Notes: generated by a model from the letters alone, not told the origin. A DNA stretch of 64,000 bases from Pseudothauera lacus (GCF_003034845.1 NZ_PZKC01000002.1:310001-374000); one strand, 5' to 3'; shown: positions 17,949 to 26,067, counted from the first letter of the stretch. Numbers and translations are program-made.

Positions 17949-20378
17949 ATGGCTTACGCCCAGCGTGCCACGGCGTTCGTACGTCCCGTCCTGCGGCCCT
18001 GCGCCGCAGCGCTTGTCCTTGCCTTCTCCGCCAACCAGGCCGGCGCCCAGGAGGCCACCCAGCTCGGCGACGTGGTGGTGTCGGCATCCGGCTTCGAGCA
18101 GAAGATCACCGATGCGCCGGCGAGCATCACGGTAATCACCCAGGAAGAGCTCGCCAAGCGCCCCTACATTACCCTGATCGATGCGATCAGCGATGTCGAG
18201 GGCGTGGATGTCGGCGAGACCTCGGACAAGACCGGCCAGAAAACCATCAGCATGCGCGGGATGGGTTCCGACTACACCCTGATCCTGATCGACGGCAAGC
18301 GCCAGAACAACCACGGCGACATCTACCCGAACAGCTTCAGCGGCAACCAGTTCAACCACATCCCGCCGCTCGATGCCATCGAGCGCATCGAGGTCATCCG
18401 CGGACCGGCGTCGACGCTGTACGGTGCCGATGCCCTCGGCGGGGTGATCAACATCATCACCAAGAAGAACGTCACCAAGTGGACCGGCTCGGTCACCTAC
18501 GGCCGCAGCTTCCAGTCCAACAGCGATTTCGGCGACAACAGCACGCTCGACTTCAGCGTCCGCGGTCCCGTCGTGCCCGGCCTGCTGGCAGTGAGCCTGC
18601 GTGGCAGCCGCTACGAGCGCGACGCTTCGTCGCCGCAGTATGACTCCTCGGTGGCCCCGGACGGCACCGTGCACCGCCGCAGCCTTGGTTTCGGCGGTGG
18701 CGGACGGACGGTGGACAACACCAATCAGGCACTCGGCTTCAGCCTCTTCTTCACTCCCGACGAGCGTCAGCGCATCACCTTCGACTACGACCAGTCGCGC
18801 CAGGTGTACGACAACGAGCCGGTGATCGACCCGGTCACCGGCAACAGCAGCTTCCCGCTCGGCACGGTGGACAGCATCGAGACCATCTGGCGCGTCGGTA
18901 ATTACTGCGCAGGAGCGACTGGAAACAACGCGGCCGCATGCGCGGGTAACGGCGGGGTGTGGACCCAGCGCGCAGACCCTCGCGTCGGCTATCTCGACGA
19001 GCAGGAATTTACCCGTGAATCCTGGTCGCTCTCGCACGAAGGCAAATGGGACTTCGCCACCAGCTTCGTTGCCCTGTCCTACATCGAAACCGACAACAAG
19101 GGCCGCACATTGCCGTTCACGGTGGCCGAGCGCAACCAGCTGCTGGCGCTGTGGAATGCAGTGCCGGGGGCCAATGCGGCGGCCAAACTGGCCAACATGA
19201 CGCCCGCCCAGCGTGCCCAGCTGGAGGCTTTCCTGCCGCGCCCGAAGCGCATCCTGCAGAGCAACCAATACACCCTCGACGGCCGCCTCGATATCCCCCT
19301 GCACAACCTTGCCGGCGACCATCTGCTGGTGGTGGGCACCCAGGTCATCGACGGCGAACTCAAGGACGGTGTTTTCGGCATGGAGTCCGGCACGCCCGGC
19401 AAGGCCCAGGAGCACAAGATGTGGTCGCTGTTCGTCGAGGACAACTGGATGCCGACGGAGGCCTTCACGCTCACCGCCGGGCTGCGTTACGACGACCATG
19501 ACGTCTTCGGCAACAACGTCTCGCCGCGTATCTATGGCGTTTATCGCCTCGATCCGCAATGGACCGTCAAGGGCGGGGTGAGCACCGGGTTCAAGACCCC
19601 CAAGACCACCCAGCTCTATGATGGCATCGTCGGCTTCGGCGGCCAGGGCACCTCGCCGATGTTCGGCAATCCCAACCTGGAGCCGGAGACCAGCCGCAAC
19701 ACCGAGCTGGCGATCTACTGGAACCACCCGCGCCGCCACAGCTTCAATGCCACCGTGTTCCGCAACGACTTCGAGGACAAGATCGCCTCGCAGCCCTGCG
19801 GTGCGGGTACAGGGCTGGTGTGCGCCAGCACCGGCGAGTATGCCAACCTCGGCTACGCGACCTCGTCGATCAGCACCAACATCGACAGCGTGGTGATCAA
19901 GGGCGTGGAACTCGCCGGGCGCTGGCAGATTGCCGACAACTGGGCCCTGCGCGGCAACTACACCTACACCGACAGCGAGCAGCGCAGCGGTGCGAACAAG
20001 GGGCGTCCGCTGGGCAACAGCGCCAAGCACATGTTCAACGCCACCCTCGACTGGCGGCCGCTGCCGGACCTGGACGTCTTCCTGACCATGGAGGCGCGCT
20101 CCAAGCGCTACCGCGGGCAGATCAACAACCAGGCCGCCTACTTCAAGGACTACGAGATCTTCCACCTCGGCGCGACCTACCGGGTGAGCCGCAACATCAC
20201 CATCAACGGCCGCATCAACAACCTGCTTGACCAGGACTTCACCACCTACAAGACGACCTTCGTGACCTGCTCCAGCGGCACAACGTGCATCAATGGGTGG
20301 CAGCCGAGCTATCTCGACGATTACAACAACAAGGATGCCGCGCGCAATTTCTGGATCAGCGTCAATGCCAGCTTCTGA
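17949..20378 (+). CDS. TonB-dependent siderophore receptor, FepA/IrgA-like
   Basis: 809-residue outer membrane receptor. A signal peptide ends at about AGAQE. The TonB box is LGDVVVSAS, and the plug domain has TLIDAISDVEGVDVGE and the hallmark IERIEVIRGPASTLYGADALGGVINIITKK region. A 22-strand barrel follows, ending with the C-terminal phenylalanine (SVNASF). The plug resembles catecholate receptors such as FepA, IrgA and CirA. The receptor lacks an STN signalling domain, so it transports but does not signal. It lies directly upstream of the reductase cluster and downstream of the MacAB-type exporter. Confidence 0.9.
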   Translation: MAYAQRATAFVRPVLRPCAAALVLAFSANQAGAQEATQLGDVVVSASGFEQKITDAPASITVITQEELAKRPYITLIDAISDVEGVDVGETSDKTGQKTISMRGMGSDYTLILIDGKRQNNHGDIYPNSFSGNQFNHIPPLDAIERIEVIRGPASTLYGADALGGVINIITKKNVTKWTGSVTYGRSFQSNSDFGDNSTLDFSVRGPVVPGLLAVSLRGSRYERDASSPQYDSSVAPDGTVHRRSLGFGGGGRTVDNTNQALGFSLFFTPDERQRITFDYDQSRQVYDNEPVIDPVTGNSSFPLGTVDSIETIWRVGNYCAGATGNNAAACAGNGGVWTQRADPRVGYLDEQEFTRESWSLSHEGKWDFATSFVALSYIETDNKGRTLPFTVAERNQLLALWNAVPGANAAAKLANMTPAQRAQLEAFLPRPKRILQSNQYTLDGRLDIPLHNLAGDHLLVVGTQVIDGELKDGVFGMESGTPGKAQEHKMWSLFVEDNWMPTEAFTLTAGLRYDDHDVFGNNVSPRIYGVYRLDPQWTVKGGVSTGFKTPKTTQLYDGIVGFGGQGTSPMFGNPNLEPETSRNTELAIYWNHPRRHSFNATVFRNDFEDKIASQPCGAGTGLVCASTGEYANLGYATSSISTNIDSVVIKGVELAGRWQIADNWALRGNYTYTDSEQRSGANKGRPLGNSAKHMFNATLDWRPLPDLDVFLTMEARSKRYRGQINNQAAYFKDYEIFHLGATYRVSRNITINGRINNLLDQDFTTYKTTFVTCSSGTTCINGWQPSYLDDYNNKDAARNFWISVNASF

Positions 20379-20410
20379 GCGTCGCACTTGCTGACTCGGT
20401 AACCAAATAC

Positions 20411-20450
20411 CGCTCGTCCTGAGCCTGGCCGAAGGGCTCAGGGCGAACGC
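20411..20450. repeat. REP-like palindromic repeat
   Basis: CCTGAGCC (20418-20425) and GGCTCAGG (20435-20442) form a hairpin embedded in CTCGTCCTGAGCC...GGGCGAAC. This matches the common dispersed proteobacterial palindrome built around CCTGAGC...CGAAGGGC. It follows the receptor stop by 40 bases and may act as a transcript stabiliser or terminator. Confidence 0.6.
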
Positions 20451-20479
20451 TGCGGGGTATTGGATTGCCGGGTAGCAGG

Positions 20480-20513
20480 TTTTGTGGGTCCGCCCCGGGG
20501 CGGACCTACAAAA
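20480..20513. repeat. 34-base inverted repeat, possible terminator or second REP unit
   Basis: A nearly perfect palindrome centred at 20496/20497 whose core GGTCCGCCCCGGGGCGGACC is exact. The outer arms are TTTTGT and ACAAAA. The flanking A and T runs would allow termination in either direction. It separates the receptor from the PepSY gene. Confidence 0.65.
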
Positions 20514-20544
20514 CGGTACAAGAAACAGCCGCCGTAATATTGGT

Positions 20545-20563
20545 AAGAATCGTTATCACTCGT
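20545..20563. promoter_or_regulatory. Fur box upstream of the PepSY gene
   Basis: AAGAATCGTTATCACTCGT is nearly the same as the site at 17821, and both share AGAAYCGTTATCAYTCG. It lies about 53 bases before the PepSY ATG and predicts iron repression of the reductase operon. Confidence 0.6.
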
Positions 20564-20615
20564 AGAATCGAACCTCGTTTTGTTGCACCGCACTGATCAC
20601 ACTTCCGCTCCGCAT

Positions 20616-21299
20616 ATGCCGACCTATCCGCCACCTGTTGTCGAAGCCGCGCCCGCGCCGCAGCAGGCTTTGCGCCGGCAGGCGCCGGCACGCCGCGCAT
20701 GGTGGCTGAAGACGCTGTATGAATGGCACTGGGTAAGCTCGGCGATCTGTCTGTTCGGCATGTTGCTGTTTGCCGTCACCGGCATCACCCTCAACCACCC
20801 CGATCTCATCGAGGCGCGTCCGCAGGTGGTCAATGAAGTGCGCACCGTACCGCCGCAGCTCGCCGAACTGCTGCGTGCCGAGGCCACTGACGAGCGCGCC
20901 CGGCCGTTGCCGCGGGTGGTGCGCGAATGGCTGGGCGCGGAGCTCGGGCGCGGCATCCCGGCGCTGGCGGCGGAGTGGTCTGCGGACGAGATCTATCTGG
21001 CGCTGCCGCGCCCGGGCGGCGATGCCTGGGTGAACATCGACCTGCGTGCCGGCGAGGTGGAGTACGAACTCACCGACCGCGGCGTCGTCGCCTGGCTCAA
21101 CGATCTCCACAAGGGCCGCAACAGCGGCACGGCGTGGAGCTGGTTCATCGACATCTTCGCACTGGCCTGCGTGGTGTTCTCACTCACCGGCCTGTTCATC
21201 CTCTGGATGCATGCGCGCAACCGCCCCCTGGTGTGGCCGATGGTCGGCCTCGGCGTGGTGCTGCCGCTGCTGCTGGTGATCCTGTTTGTCCATCAATGA
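20616..21299 (+). CDS. PepSY-associated membrane protein, probable transmembrane electron carrier
   Basis: 227 residues. The first membrane helix spans about 39-59 (WVSSAICLFGMLLFAVTGITLNHP), and a PepSY-like periplasmic domain follows. A conserved NDLHKGRNSGTAWSWFIDIFA motif leads into the second helix, and a third helix ends the protein (LGVVLPLLLVILFVHQ). Histidines at the helix ends (EWHWV, ITLNHP, DLHKGR, WMHARNR) are placed like haem b ligands in PepSY ferric reductases. It heads a five-gene run and follows a Fur box. The upstream in-frame TTG at 20580 is less likely as start than the ATG at 20616. Confidence 0.8.
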   Translation: MPTYPPPVVEAAPAPQQALRRQAPARRAWWLKTLYEWHWVSSAICLFGMLLFAVTGITLNHPDLIEARPQVVNEVRTVPPQLAELLRAEATDERARPLPRVVREWLGAELGRGIPALAAEWSADEIYLALPRPGGDAWVNIDLRAGEVEYELTDRGVVAWLNDLHKGRNSGTAWSWFIDIFALACVVFSLTGLFILWMHARNRPLVWPMVGLGVVLPLLLVILFVHQ

Positions 21300-21312
21300 G
21301 ACTGTCCCTGCC

Positions 21313-21825
21313 ATGAAACGTACCCTCCTGAGTGCCGCGCTGCTCACCTTTGCCCCCGTGCTGGTTGCCGCCGAACTCCACGTTGATGTCGAGCTGCCCG
21401 CCTTCAACGCCCCCGACTACCGCCGTCCTTATGTGGCGGTGTGGATCGAAAGGCCGGACAACAGCGTCGCCGCCAATCTGGCGGTGTGGTACGACGCCAA
21501 GATGCGCAACAACGACGGCATCCAGTGGCTCAAGGACATGCGCATGTGGTGGCGGCGCATCGGCCGTGACCTCCAGGTGCCCATCGACGGCGTCACCAGC
21601 GCCACCCGCGCGCCCGGCGTGCACCGCCTCAGCTTCACCGCCGGGCAGGCTCCGCTCGGCCAGCTGCCCGCTGGCGAGTACCGTCTGCTGGTGGAGGCCT
21701 CGCGCGAGCACGGTGGCCGCGAGGTGGTCAGCGTGCCGCTGAACTGGCCGCCGCAGGCCGCCGCCAGCGCCACCGTCCGCGGCGAACACGAGCTTGGCGC
21801 GATCACCGTGCAGCTCAAGCCCTGA
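21313..21825 (+). CDS. DUF2271 periplasmic protein with a flavinylation-type motif
   Basis: 170-residue protein with a signal peptide ending near VAAEL (about residue 20). The sequence RRPYVAVWIERPDNS and the tryptophan-rich LKDMRMWWRRIGRD region are typical of DUF2271. The motif DGVTSAT at residues 92-98 has the form recognised by ApbE (D-x-x-T/S-G/S-A-T), where the last threonine receives covalent FMN. No apbE gene is in the window, so the transferase would have to be elsewhere. The neighbouring PepSY and reductase genes support a role in periplasmic electron transfer. Covalent flavin is inferred. Confidence 0.8.
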   Translation: MKRTLLSAALLTFAPVLVAAELHVDVELPAFNAPDYRRPYVAVWIERPDNSVAANLAVWYDAKMRNNDGIQWLKDMRMWWRRIGRDLQVPIDGVTSATRAPGVHRLSFTAGQAPLGQLPAGEYRLLVEASREHGGREVVSVPLNWPPQAAASATVRGEHELGAITVQLKP

Positions 21826-21872
21826 TCCGCGCGCCGCGCCCGCTCCCCAACCATCTCGCAGAGGAATCATCC

Positions 21873-22676
21873 ATGACCGTCCGCCCCCGCCTTGCCGTTG
21901 CCGCGTTTGCCCTTTCCCTTGCCGCGCCGTTTGCCGGTGCTCATGAAGCGTGGCTGCTGCCGTCGTCTACGGTGCTGTCTGCCCCCGGTTACGTCACGCT
22001 CGATGGTGCCGTCTCCAACCAGACCTTCCACTTCAACTACCGGCCGATGATGATCCGCGACAATCTCGCCATCACCGCGCCGGATGGCACTGCCGTGCAG
22101 CCCGAAGGACTGACCCAGGGCAAGCTGCGCACGGTGTTCGACGCCAACCTGGCGGTGGCCGGCACCTATCGCGTGGCGCTGACCAACGCCAGCGTGATGG
22201 CGAGCTGGAAGGAAGGCAGCGAGACCAAGCGCTGGCGCGGTACCCATGAAGCGCTGGCCGCCAACGTGCCTGCCGATGCAGCGGAGCTGAGCGTGCGCGA
22301 AGGTGTCGGGCGCATCGAAACCTTCATCACCGTTGGCAGCCCGACGCCGGTGACGCCCACCGGCCTTGGCCTGGAGATGGTCTCGGTGACCCACCCCAAC
22401 GACCTCTACGTCGGCGAGGCGGCGACCTTCGGCTTCGTCATCGACGGCAAGCCGGTTGCCGACGTGAAGGTCGAACTGATGGCCGGCGGCATGCGTTACC
22501 GCGACCAGCTCGACAAGATCACCTTGCATACCGACGCCAGGGGCCAGGTCACCCACACCTGGGCGGAGCCCGGCATGTACTATCTGAAGGCTGTGATCGA
22601 TGACCGCGGCGGGCGCATCGCCAACGCCGAACGCCGCCTGTCCTACGTCGCCACCCTGGAGGTGCTGCCGCAGTGA
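21873..22676 (+). CDS. DUF4198 periplasmic protein (metal-binding, NikM-like domain)
   Basis: 267 residues with a signal peptide cleaved near AGAHEAW (about residue 23). The mature N-terminus HEAWLLPS is the classic start of DUF4198 proteins, which resemble the periplasmic part of nickel/cobalt transporters; the exposed histidine is a candidate metal ligand. The C-terminal half is Ig-like, with DLYVGEAATFGFVIDGKPV and TWAEPGMYYLKAV. The gene lies between the DUF2271 and flavodoxin reductase genes. It may bind the metal or siderophore product in the periplasm. Confidence 0.8.
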   Translation: MTVRPRLAVAAFALSLAAPFAGAHEAWLLPSSTVLSAPGYVTLDGAVSNQTFHFNYRPMMIRDNLAITAPDGTAVQPEGLTQGKLRTVFDANLAVAGTYRVALTNASVMASWKEGSETKRWRGTHEALAANVPADAAELSVREGVGRIETFITVGSPTPVTPTGLGLEMVSVTHPNDLYVGEAATFGFVIDGKPVADVKVELMAGGMRYRDQLDKITLHTDARGQVTHTWAEPGMYYLKAVIDDRGGRIANAERRLSYVATLEVLPQ

Positions 22677-22689
22677 TGCATGCGGCAGT

Positions 22690-24090
22690 ATGCACAACGG
22701 CGGCACAGCGCCGATGATGGCCGTCGAGTGGCCGCGCTATGCCGCGGCCGCGGCGGTGCTGCTGGGCTATGCGGGCTTGTGTGTGCAGGTGTGGCGCCAG
22801 GCCCGGCGCCGTGCCGGGGATGCGGCGGATGCATCGCCTGCCGGAGCTGGCGCGGTGCTGGTGGCCTACGCCAGCCAGACCGGTTTTGCCCACGAACTCG
22901 CCGAGGAAGCCGGTGCGGCGCTCGCTGCCGCCGGCGTGGCGGCGCGGGTGCGCGCCCTTGGCGGCATCACTGCGGCTGAACTGACAGCGGCGCGCGAGGT
23001 GCTGTTCATCGTCAGCACCTGCCGTGAAGGCGATGCGCCCGATAATGCGCAGTCCTTCGTGGACGGCCTGATGAGCGCGACCCCCGCGCTCCACGGCCTG
23101 CGTTACGGCCTCCTCGCCCTGGGTGACCGCAGCTACGCGCATTACTGTGCCTTCGGTCGTCGGCTCGATGCTTGGCTGCATGCCTGCGGTGCGCAGGCGA
23201 TGTTCCCGCGCATCGAGGTCGATGCCGCCGACGCCCAGGCGCTGGCGGCCTGGCGCCACCGTCTCGCCGAGGCGGCCGGAATTGCCGAGGGCATTGCCGA
23301 CAGCACCGCGCCCGCGTACTGGCGGCTGCGCTCGCGCCGCCTGCTCAACCCCGGCAGTGCCGGACAGCCGGCCTGGCATGTCGAACTGGAGCCGGTCACC
23401 GGCCCGCAGGGCGATGGCGCGGCCACCACGCTGCCGCATTGGCAGGCCGGCGATCTGCTGCAGATATTCCCGCCCGGAGACGATGCCCGGCCGCGCCTCT
23501 ACTCCATAGCCTCGCTGCCCGCCGACGGTGCCATCCATCTGCTGGTGCGTGCCATCCGCGGTGCCGACGGCACGCCGGGGCGGATGTCCGGCCTGCTTGC
23601 CGGCGTGGCTGCGCAAGGCACGGTTTTTCGTGCCCGGGTGCGCGCCCACGACAACTTCCGCCTTGGCGCCAACGCCACCCGGCCGCTGATCCTGATCGGC
23701 AACGGCACCGGCCTTGCCGGCCTGCTCGCCCACCTGCGCCAGCGCGCACGCGCTGGCGACGGGCGCAACTGGCTGGTCTTCGGCGAACGCAGCGCCGCCC
23801 ACGACGCCTTCCACGACGAGGAGCTTGCCGCACTGGAGGCCGCCGACCTGCTCGCGCGCTGCGACCGCGTCTATTCACGTGACACACCGGCAGGCGAATA
23901 CGTCCAGCACCGCCTGCTGCGCGCCGCCGACACCGTGCGCGAGTGGGTGGCGGGCGGTGCGGCGATCTACGTCTGCGGCAACGCCGTGGGCATGGGGCCG
24001 GCGGTGCATGAAACCCTGTGCGCCGTGCTCGGCGACGCCGTCGTCGCGCAACTCGCCCGTGACGGCCGCTACCGCCGCGACATCTACTGA
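22690..24090 (+). CDS. Membrane-anchored flavodoxin/FAD/NADPH reductase (sulfite reductase alpha-like)
   Basis: 466-residue diflavin-type reductase. A membrane helix at about residues 14-31 anchors it. A flavodoxin domain binds FMN (YASQTGFAHELAEEAG, VSTCREGDAPDNA, LALGDRSYAHYC). An FAD domain with RLYSIAS and an NADPH domain with GNGTGLAGLLAHL and IYVCGN follow, ending in a C-terminal tyrosine. It is shorter than CysJ and lacks the large connecting domain. It can supply NADPH electrons to the PepSY membrane protein. ATG at 22690 and at 22714 are both possible starts. Confidence 0.85.
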   Translation: MHNGGTAPMMAVEWPRYAAAAAVLLGYAGLCVQVWRQARRRAGDAADASPAGAGAVLVAYASQTGFAHELAEEAGAALAAAGVAARVRALGGITAAELTAAREVLFIVSTCREGDAPDNAQSFVDGLMSATPALHGLRYGLLALGDRSYAHYCAFGRRLDAWLHACGAQAMFPRIEVDAADAQALAAWRHRLAEAAGIAEGIADSTAPAYWRLRSRRLLNPGSAGQPAWHVELEPVTGPQGDGAATTLPHWQAGDLLQIFPPGDDARPRLYSIASLPADGAIHLLVRAIRGADGTPGRMSGLLAGVAAQGTVFRARVRAHDNFRLGANATRPLILIGNGTGLAGLLAHLRQRARAGDGRNWLVFGERSAAHDAFHDEELAALEAADLLARCDRVYSRDTPAGEYVQHRLLRAADTVREWVAGGAAIYVCGNAVGMGPAVHETLCAVLGDAVVAQLARDGRYRRDIY

Positions 24091-24147
24091 GCGCGGCGCT
24101 GCCGCCGTGCCCCGTCTTCACCCTTGACCGAGGAAAAAGGAGTTTCC

Positions 24148-24531
24148 ATGACCAAGACCCTTGCCCTGCTGGCCCTCAGCACGCTGCCCGTGTTTGCGCT
24201 CAACGCCCACGCCGATCAGCCGCCCCCCAACCGCGTCGACCACTATCAGGCCGCGAAGGCCGACAGCACCGAGGAAGTGATGGCCAACCTGCGCGAGGCC
24301 AACGCCAAGCTCGCTGCACTGCTCGCCGGTGAGGTCGACGATTACGCCATCCACGACATCCACAGCCTGTGCTACACGCTGGAAGACTCGCTGCTGCGCC
24401 TGTCGGAGGAGTTCCAGGCCCTCCATGGCATCGTTGCCGACATGCATTTCGCCAGCGAAGGGCTGAAGCGTGAGGCCGTGATCGACTACGGTGAAGCCTA
24501 TCTGGCCGAGGTCGGCAAGCTGCTCAAATGA
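24148..24531 (+). CDS. DUF6746 small periplasmic protein
   Basis: 127-residue exported protein with a signal peptide ending at NAHADQ (about residue 22). The rest is alpha-helical: ANLREANAKLAALLAGEVDDYAIHDIHSLCYTLEDSL, then EEFQALHGIVADMHFASEG. Five histidines and one cysteine are spread along the helices. It matches DUF6746 as I recall it, a family of unknown function often next to PepSY/flavin electron transfer genes. It is the last gene of the operon and is followed by a strong hairpin. A helical four-helix or cytochrome-like fold without haem motif is possible. Confidence 0.65.
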   Translation: MTKTLALLALSTLPVFALNAHADQPPPNRVDHYQAAKADSTEEVMANLREANAKLAALLAGEVDDYAIHDIHSLCYTLEDSLLRLSEEFQALHGIVADMHFASEGLKREAVIDYGEAYLAEVGKLLK

Positions 24532-24536
24532 GGCTG

Positions 24537-24573
24537 CGCCGTCCTGCCGGGGAATGCCCCCGGGAGGACGGCG
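24537..24573. terminator. Hairpin terminating the reductase operon
   Basis: CGCCGTCCT (24537-24545) pairs perfectly with AGGACGGCG (24565-24573), and an inner CCGGGG/CCCCGG stem continues it. No T run follows, so termination may be factor-assisted. It also lies just beyond the 68-residue gene on the other strand. Confidence 0.65.
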
Positions 24574-24596
24574 CGCGATGACCGCGCAGGCTGCCT

Positions 24597-24803
24597 TCAG
24601 CGTGCCTGGGCGGTGTCCAGAAGCCCTTCAAGGGCGTTGCGGGAGGCGTCCACCGTGGGGTCGGTGCAGTAGCATTCGAGGTGGTCGAGCGCCAGCCGGG
24701 CCTGACTTTCCGCCCGTGGGCAGCCCGACTCGACGAAGTGATGGAGGTGCTGGACGGCGCTGCTGACCAGGTTGAGGATGGTGCGGGTGTCGCTGGCGTG
24801 CAT
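24597..24803 (-). CDS. Small Fur-controlled protein with HLxxxCxDP motif (68 residues)
   Basis: Unrecognised cytosolic protein. It has an excellent ribosome site (AGGAGGAG, 5 bases before ATG) and a clear Fur box 20 bases further up. The body is two amphipathic helices: SAVQHLHHFVESGCPRAES, then LALDHLECYCTDP (H41, C44, C46) and a final helix. The SAV...HLxxxCxDP...R pattern also occurs in the 101-residue protein at 30481, which implies a shared domain. It stands alone after the peroxidase gene on the minus strand. A role in iron or haem handling is inferred from regulation only. Confidence 0.65.
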   Translation of the reverse strand: MHASDTRTILNLVSSAVQHLHHFVESGCPRAESQARLALDHLECYCTDPTVDASRNALEGLLDTAQAR

Positions 24804-24822
24804 GGTCTCCTCCTGCGCCGTT

Positions 24823-24841
24823 AATGATAACCATTATTATC
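24823..24841. promoter_or_regulatory. Strong Fur box before the 68-residue gene
   Basis: AATGATAACCATTATTATC is one of the best Fur matches in the window, with ATGATAAC and ATTATTATC arms. It lies 20 bases upstream of the minus-strand ATG at 24803, where it would cover the promoter. Confidence 0.75.
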
Positions 24842-24895
24842 AATACTGCAAGCACTCTGTCGCGTCTGTGCCCCGGCCGCGTGTCCGGACAACGG

Positions 24896-26035
24896 CTATA
24901 GCGCGAGCAGGAAGGCGTGCACGGCGTCGAGTTCGTCGGCGTCCAGCTCCAGGCGCTGCAGACGCGTGGAGGTCTGTGGAAACAGCGGATCAGCGGCCTG
25001 CCCGGCGTTGCCGGGTTGGGGCCGGGGCATGCCGGCGTTGTACATGTTGAGCACGCCGCGCAGGCTGGCGAAGCGGCCGTTGTGCATCCATGGCCCGGTG
25101 TTGCCGACCTGGCGCAGCGTCGGTGTGCGGAAGCGCCCGACGTCGGCGGGATCGCCGCTGACCATGTAGCGGCCGAGATCTTCGTACTGGCGGCCGTACC
25201 AGGTCAGGCCGAGGTTGTGAAAGTCATGGTCGGTGAGGAGGGCGCCATGGTGGCAGCTCATGCAGCGCCCCTTGGTGCGGAACAGATGCAGGCCGAGCAG
25301 TTCGCGCTCGTCGAGGGCGGCGCGCTCGCCTGCGAGGAAGCGGTCGAAGCGCGTTTGCGGCGGCAGCAGGGTGCGTTGATAGGCCGCCAGCGCGGCGGTG
25401 ATGCGCTCCAGGGTGATTGCTGCCCCATCCTCGCCGGCGGCCCCGAAAGCTCGCGTGAACGCTCCCGGGTAACCGTCGATGGCGGCGAGCTTGGCGGGCA
25501 GTTCGTCGAGCGCCATCGCCATCTCGTCCGGATGGGCGATGGGGCCGGCGGCCTGTTCTTCAAGGCTTGCCGCGCGGCCGTCCCAGAACAGTGATGAGGC
25601 ATGGCCGACCCCCAGCACGGTCGGGGTGTTGCGGCTGCCCAGGCGGCCTTCGTGCCCGGCCGACAGCGCCTGGGTGTCGGCAAATCCGTGGGTGGGGCGG
25701 TGGCAGCTGGCACAGGCGATGAGGTCGGAGCGCGACAGCCGGGGGTCGAAGAACAGCCGCTCGCCGAGGGCCGCCTGGGCGGGGTCGACCGCAGGCGGCG
25801 GCAGGCTGTCGATTGGCGCCATCTCGGCCCAGTTGCCGTCGTCGACGCCCTGCGGCTGCGGCCAGTTGGCGGGCTCGCCGGCGTAGGCGGCACGCACACA
25901 GGCCATGTCCCAGCCGGTGGCGCTGTCGTGACAGGCGACGGCGGGGTGAAGGGCGGACGGCGCGGCGAGGGCGCCGCCGGCAGCGAGGAGGAGGGCGCAC
26001 AGGGCGCGCAGCGAGGGGATGGGGCGAGGTGGCAT
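24896..26035 (-). CDS. Di-haem cytochrome c peroxidase/MauG-like protein
   Basis: 379-residue exported protein with a signal peptide ending near ALAAPS. Haem motifs CASCH (C108, C111, H112) and CMSCH (C258, C261, H262) define the two-haem CCP/MauG family. WDGRAASLEEQAAGP and FRTPTLRQVGNTGPWMHNGRF are family hallmarks. Two extra cysteines (C35, C46) in the first 50 residues may form a disulfide. Its place downstream of a FecIR-controlled TonB receptor, after a perfect hairpin, suggests a role linked to the imported ligand instead of simple peroxide defence. It shares only the family features with the peroxidase at 11743. Confidence 0.88.
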   Translation of the reverse strand: MPPRPIPSLRALCALLLAAGGALAAPSALHPAVACHDSATGWDMACVRAAYAGEPANWPQPQGVDDGNWAEMAPIDSLPPPAVDPAQAALGERLFFDPRLSRSDLIACASCHRPTHGFADTQALSAGHEGRLGSRNTPTVLGVGHASSLFWDGRAASLEEQAAGPIAHPDEMAMALDELPAKLAAIDGYPGAFTRAFGAAGEDGAAITLERITAALAAYQRTLLPPQTRFDRFLAGERAALDERELLGLHLFRTKGRCMSCHHGALLTDHDFHNLGLTWYGRQYEDLGRYMVSGDPADVGRFRTPTLRQVGNTGPWMHNGRFASLRGVLNMYNAGMPRPQPGNAGQAADPLFPQTSTRLQRLELDADELDAVHAFLLAL

Positions 26036-26067
26036 GGCGATCGGTTCGACGGTATTGAAGCCTGGAG

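Noticed and set aside
24896-26035. MbnH-like interpretation of the second peroxidase (methanobactin-type copper system)
   Set aside because: No MbnP-like partner or methanobactin gene is nearby; the context is FecIR and a TonB receptor, so a plain MauG/CCP call is safer.
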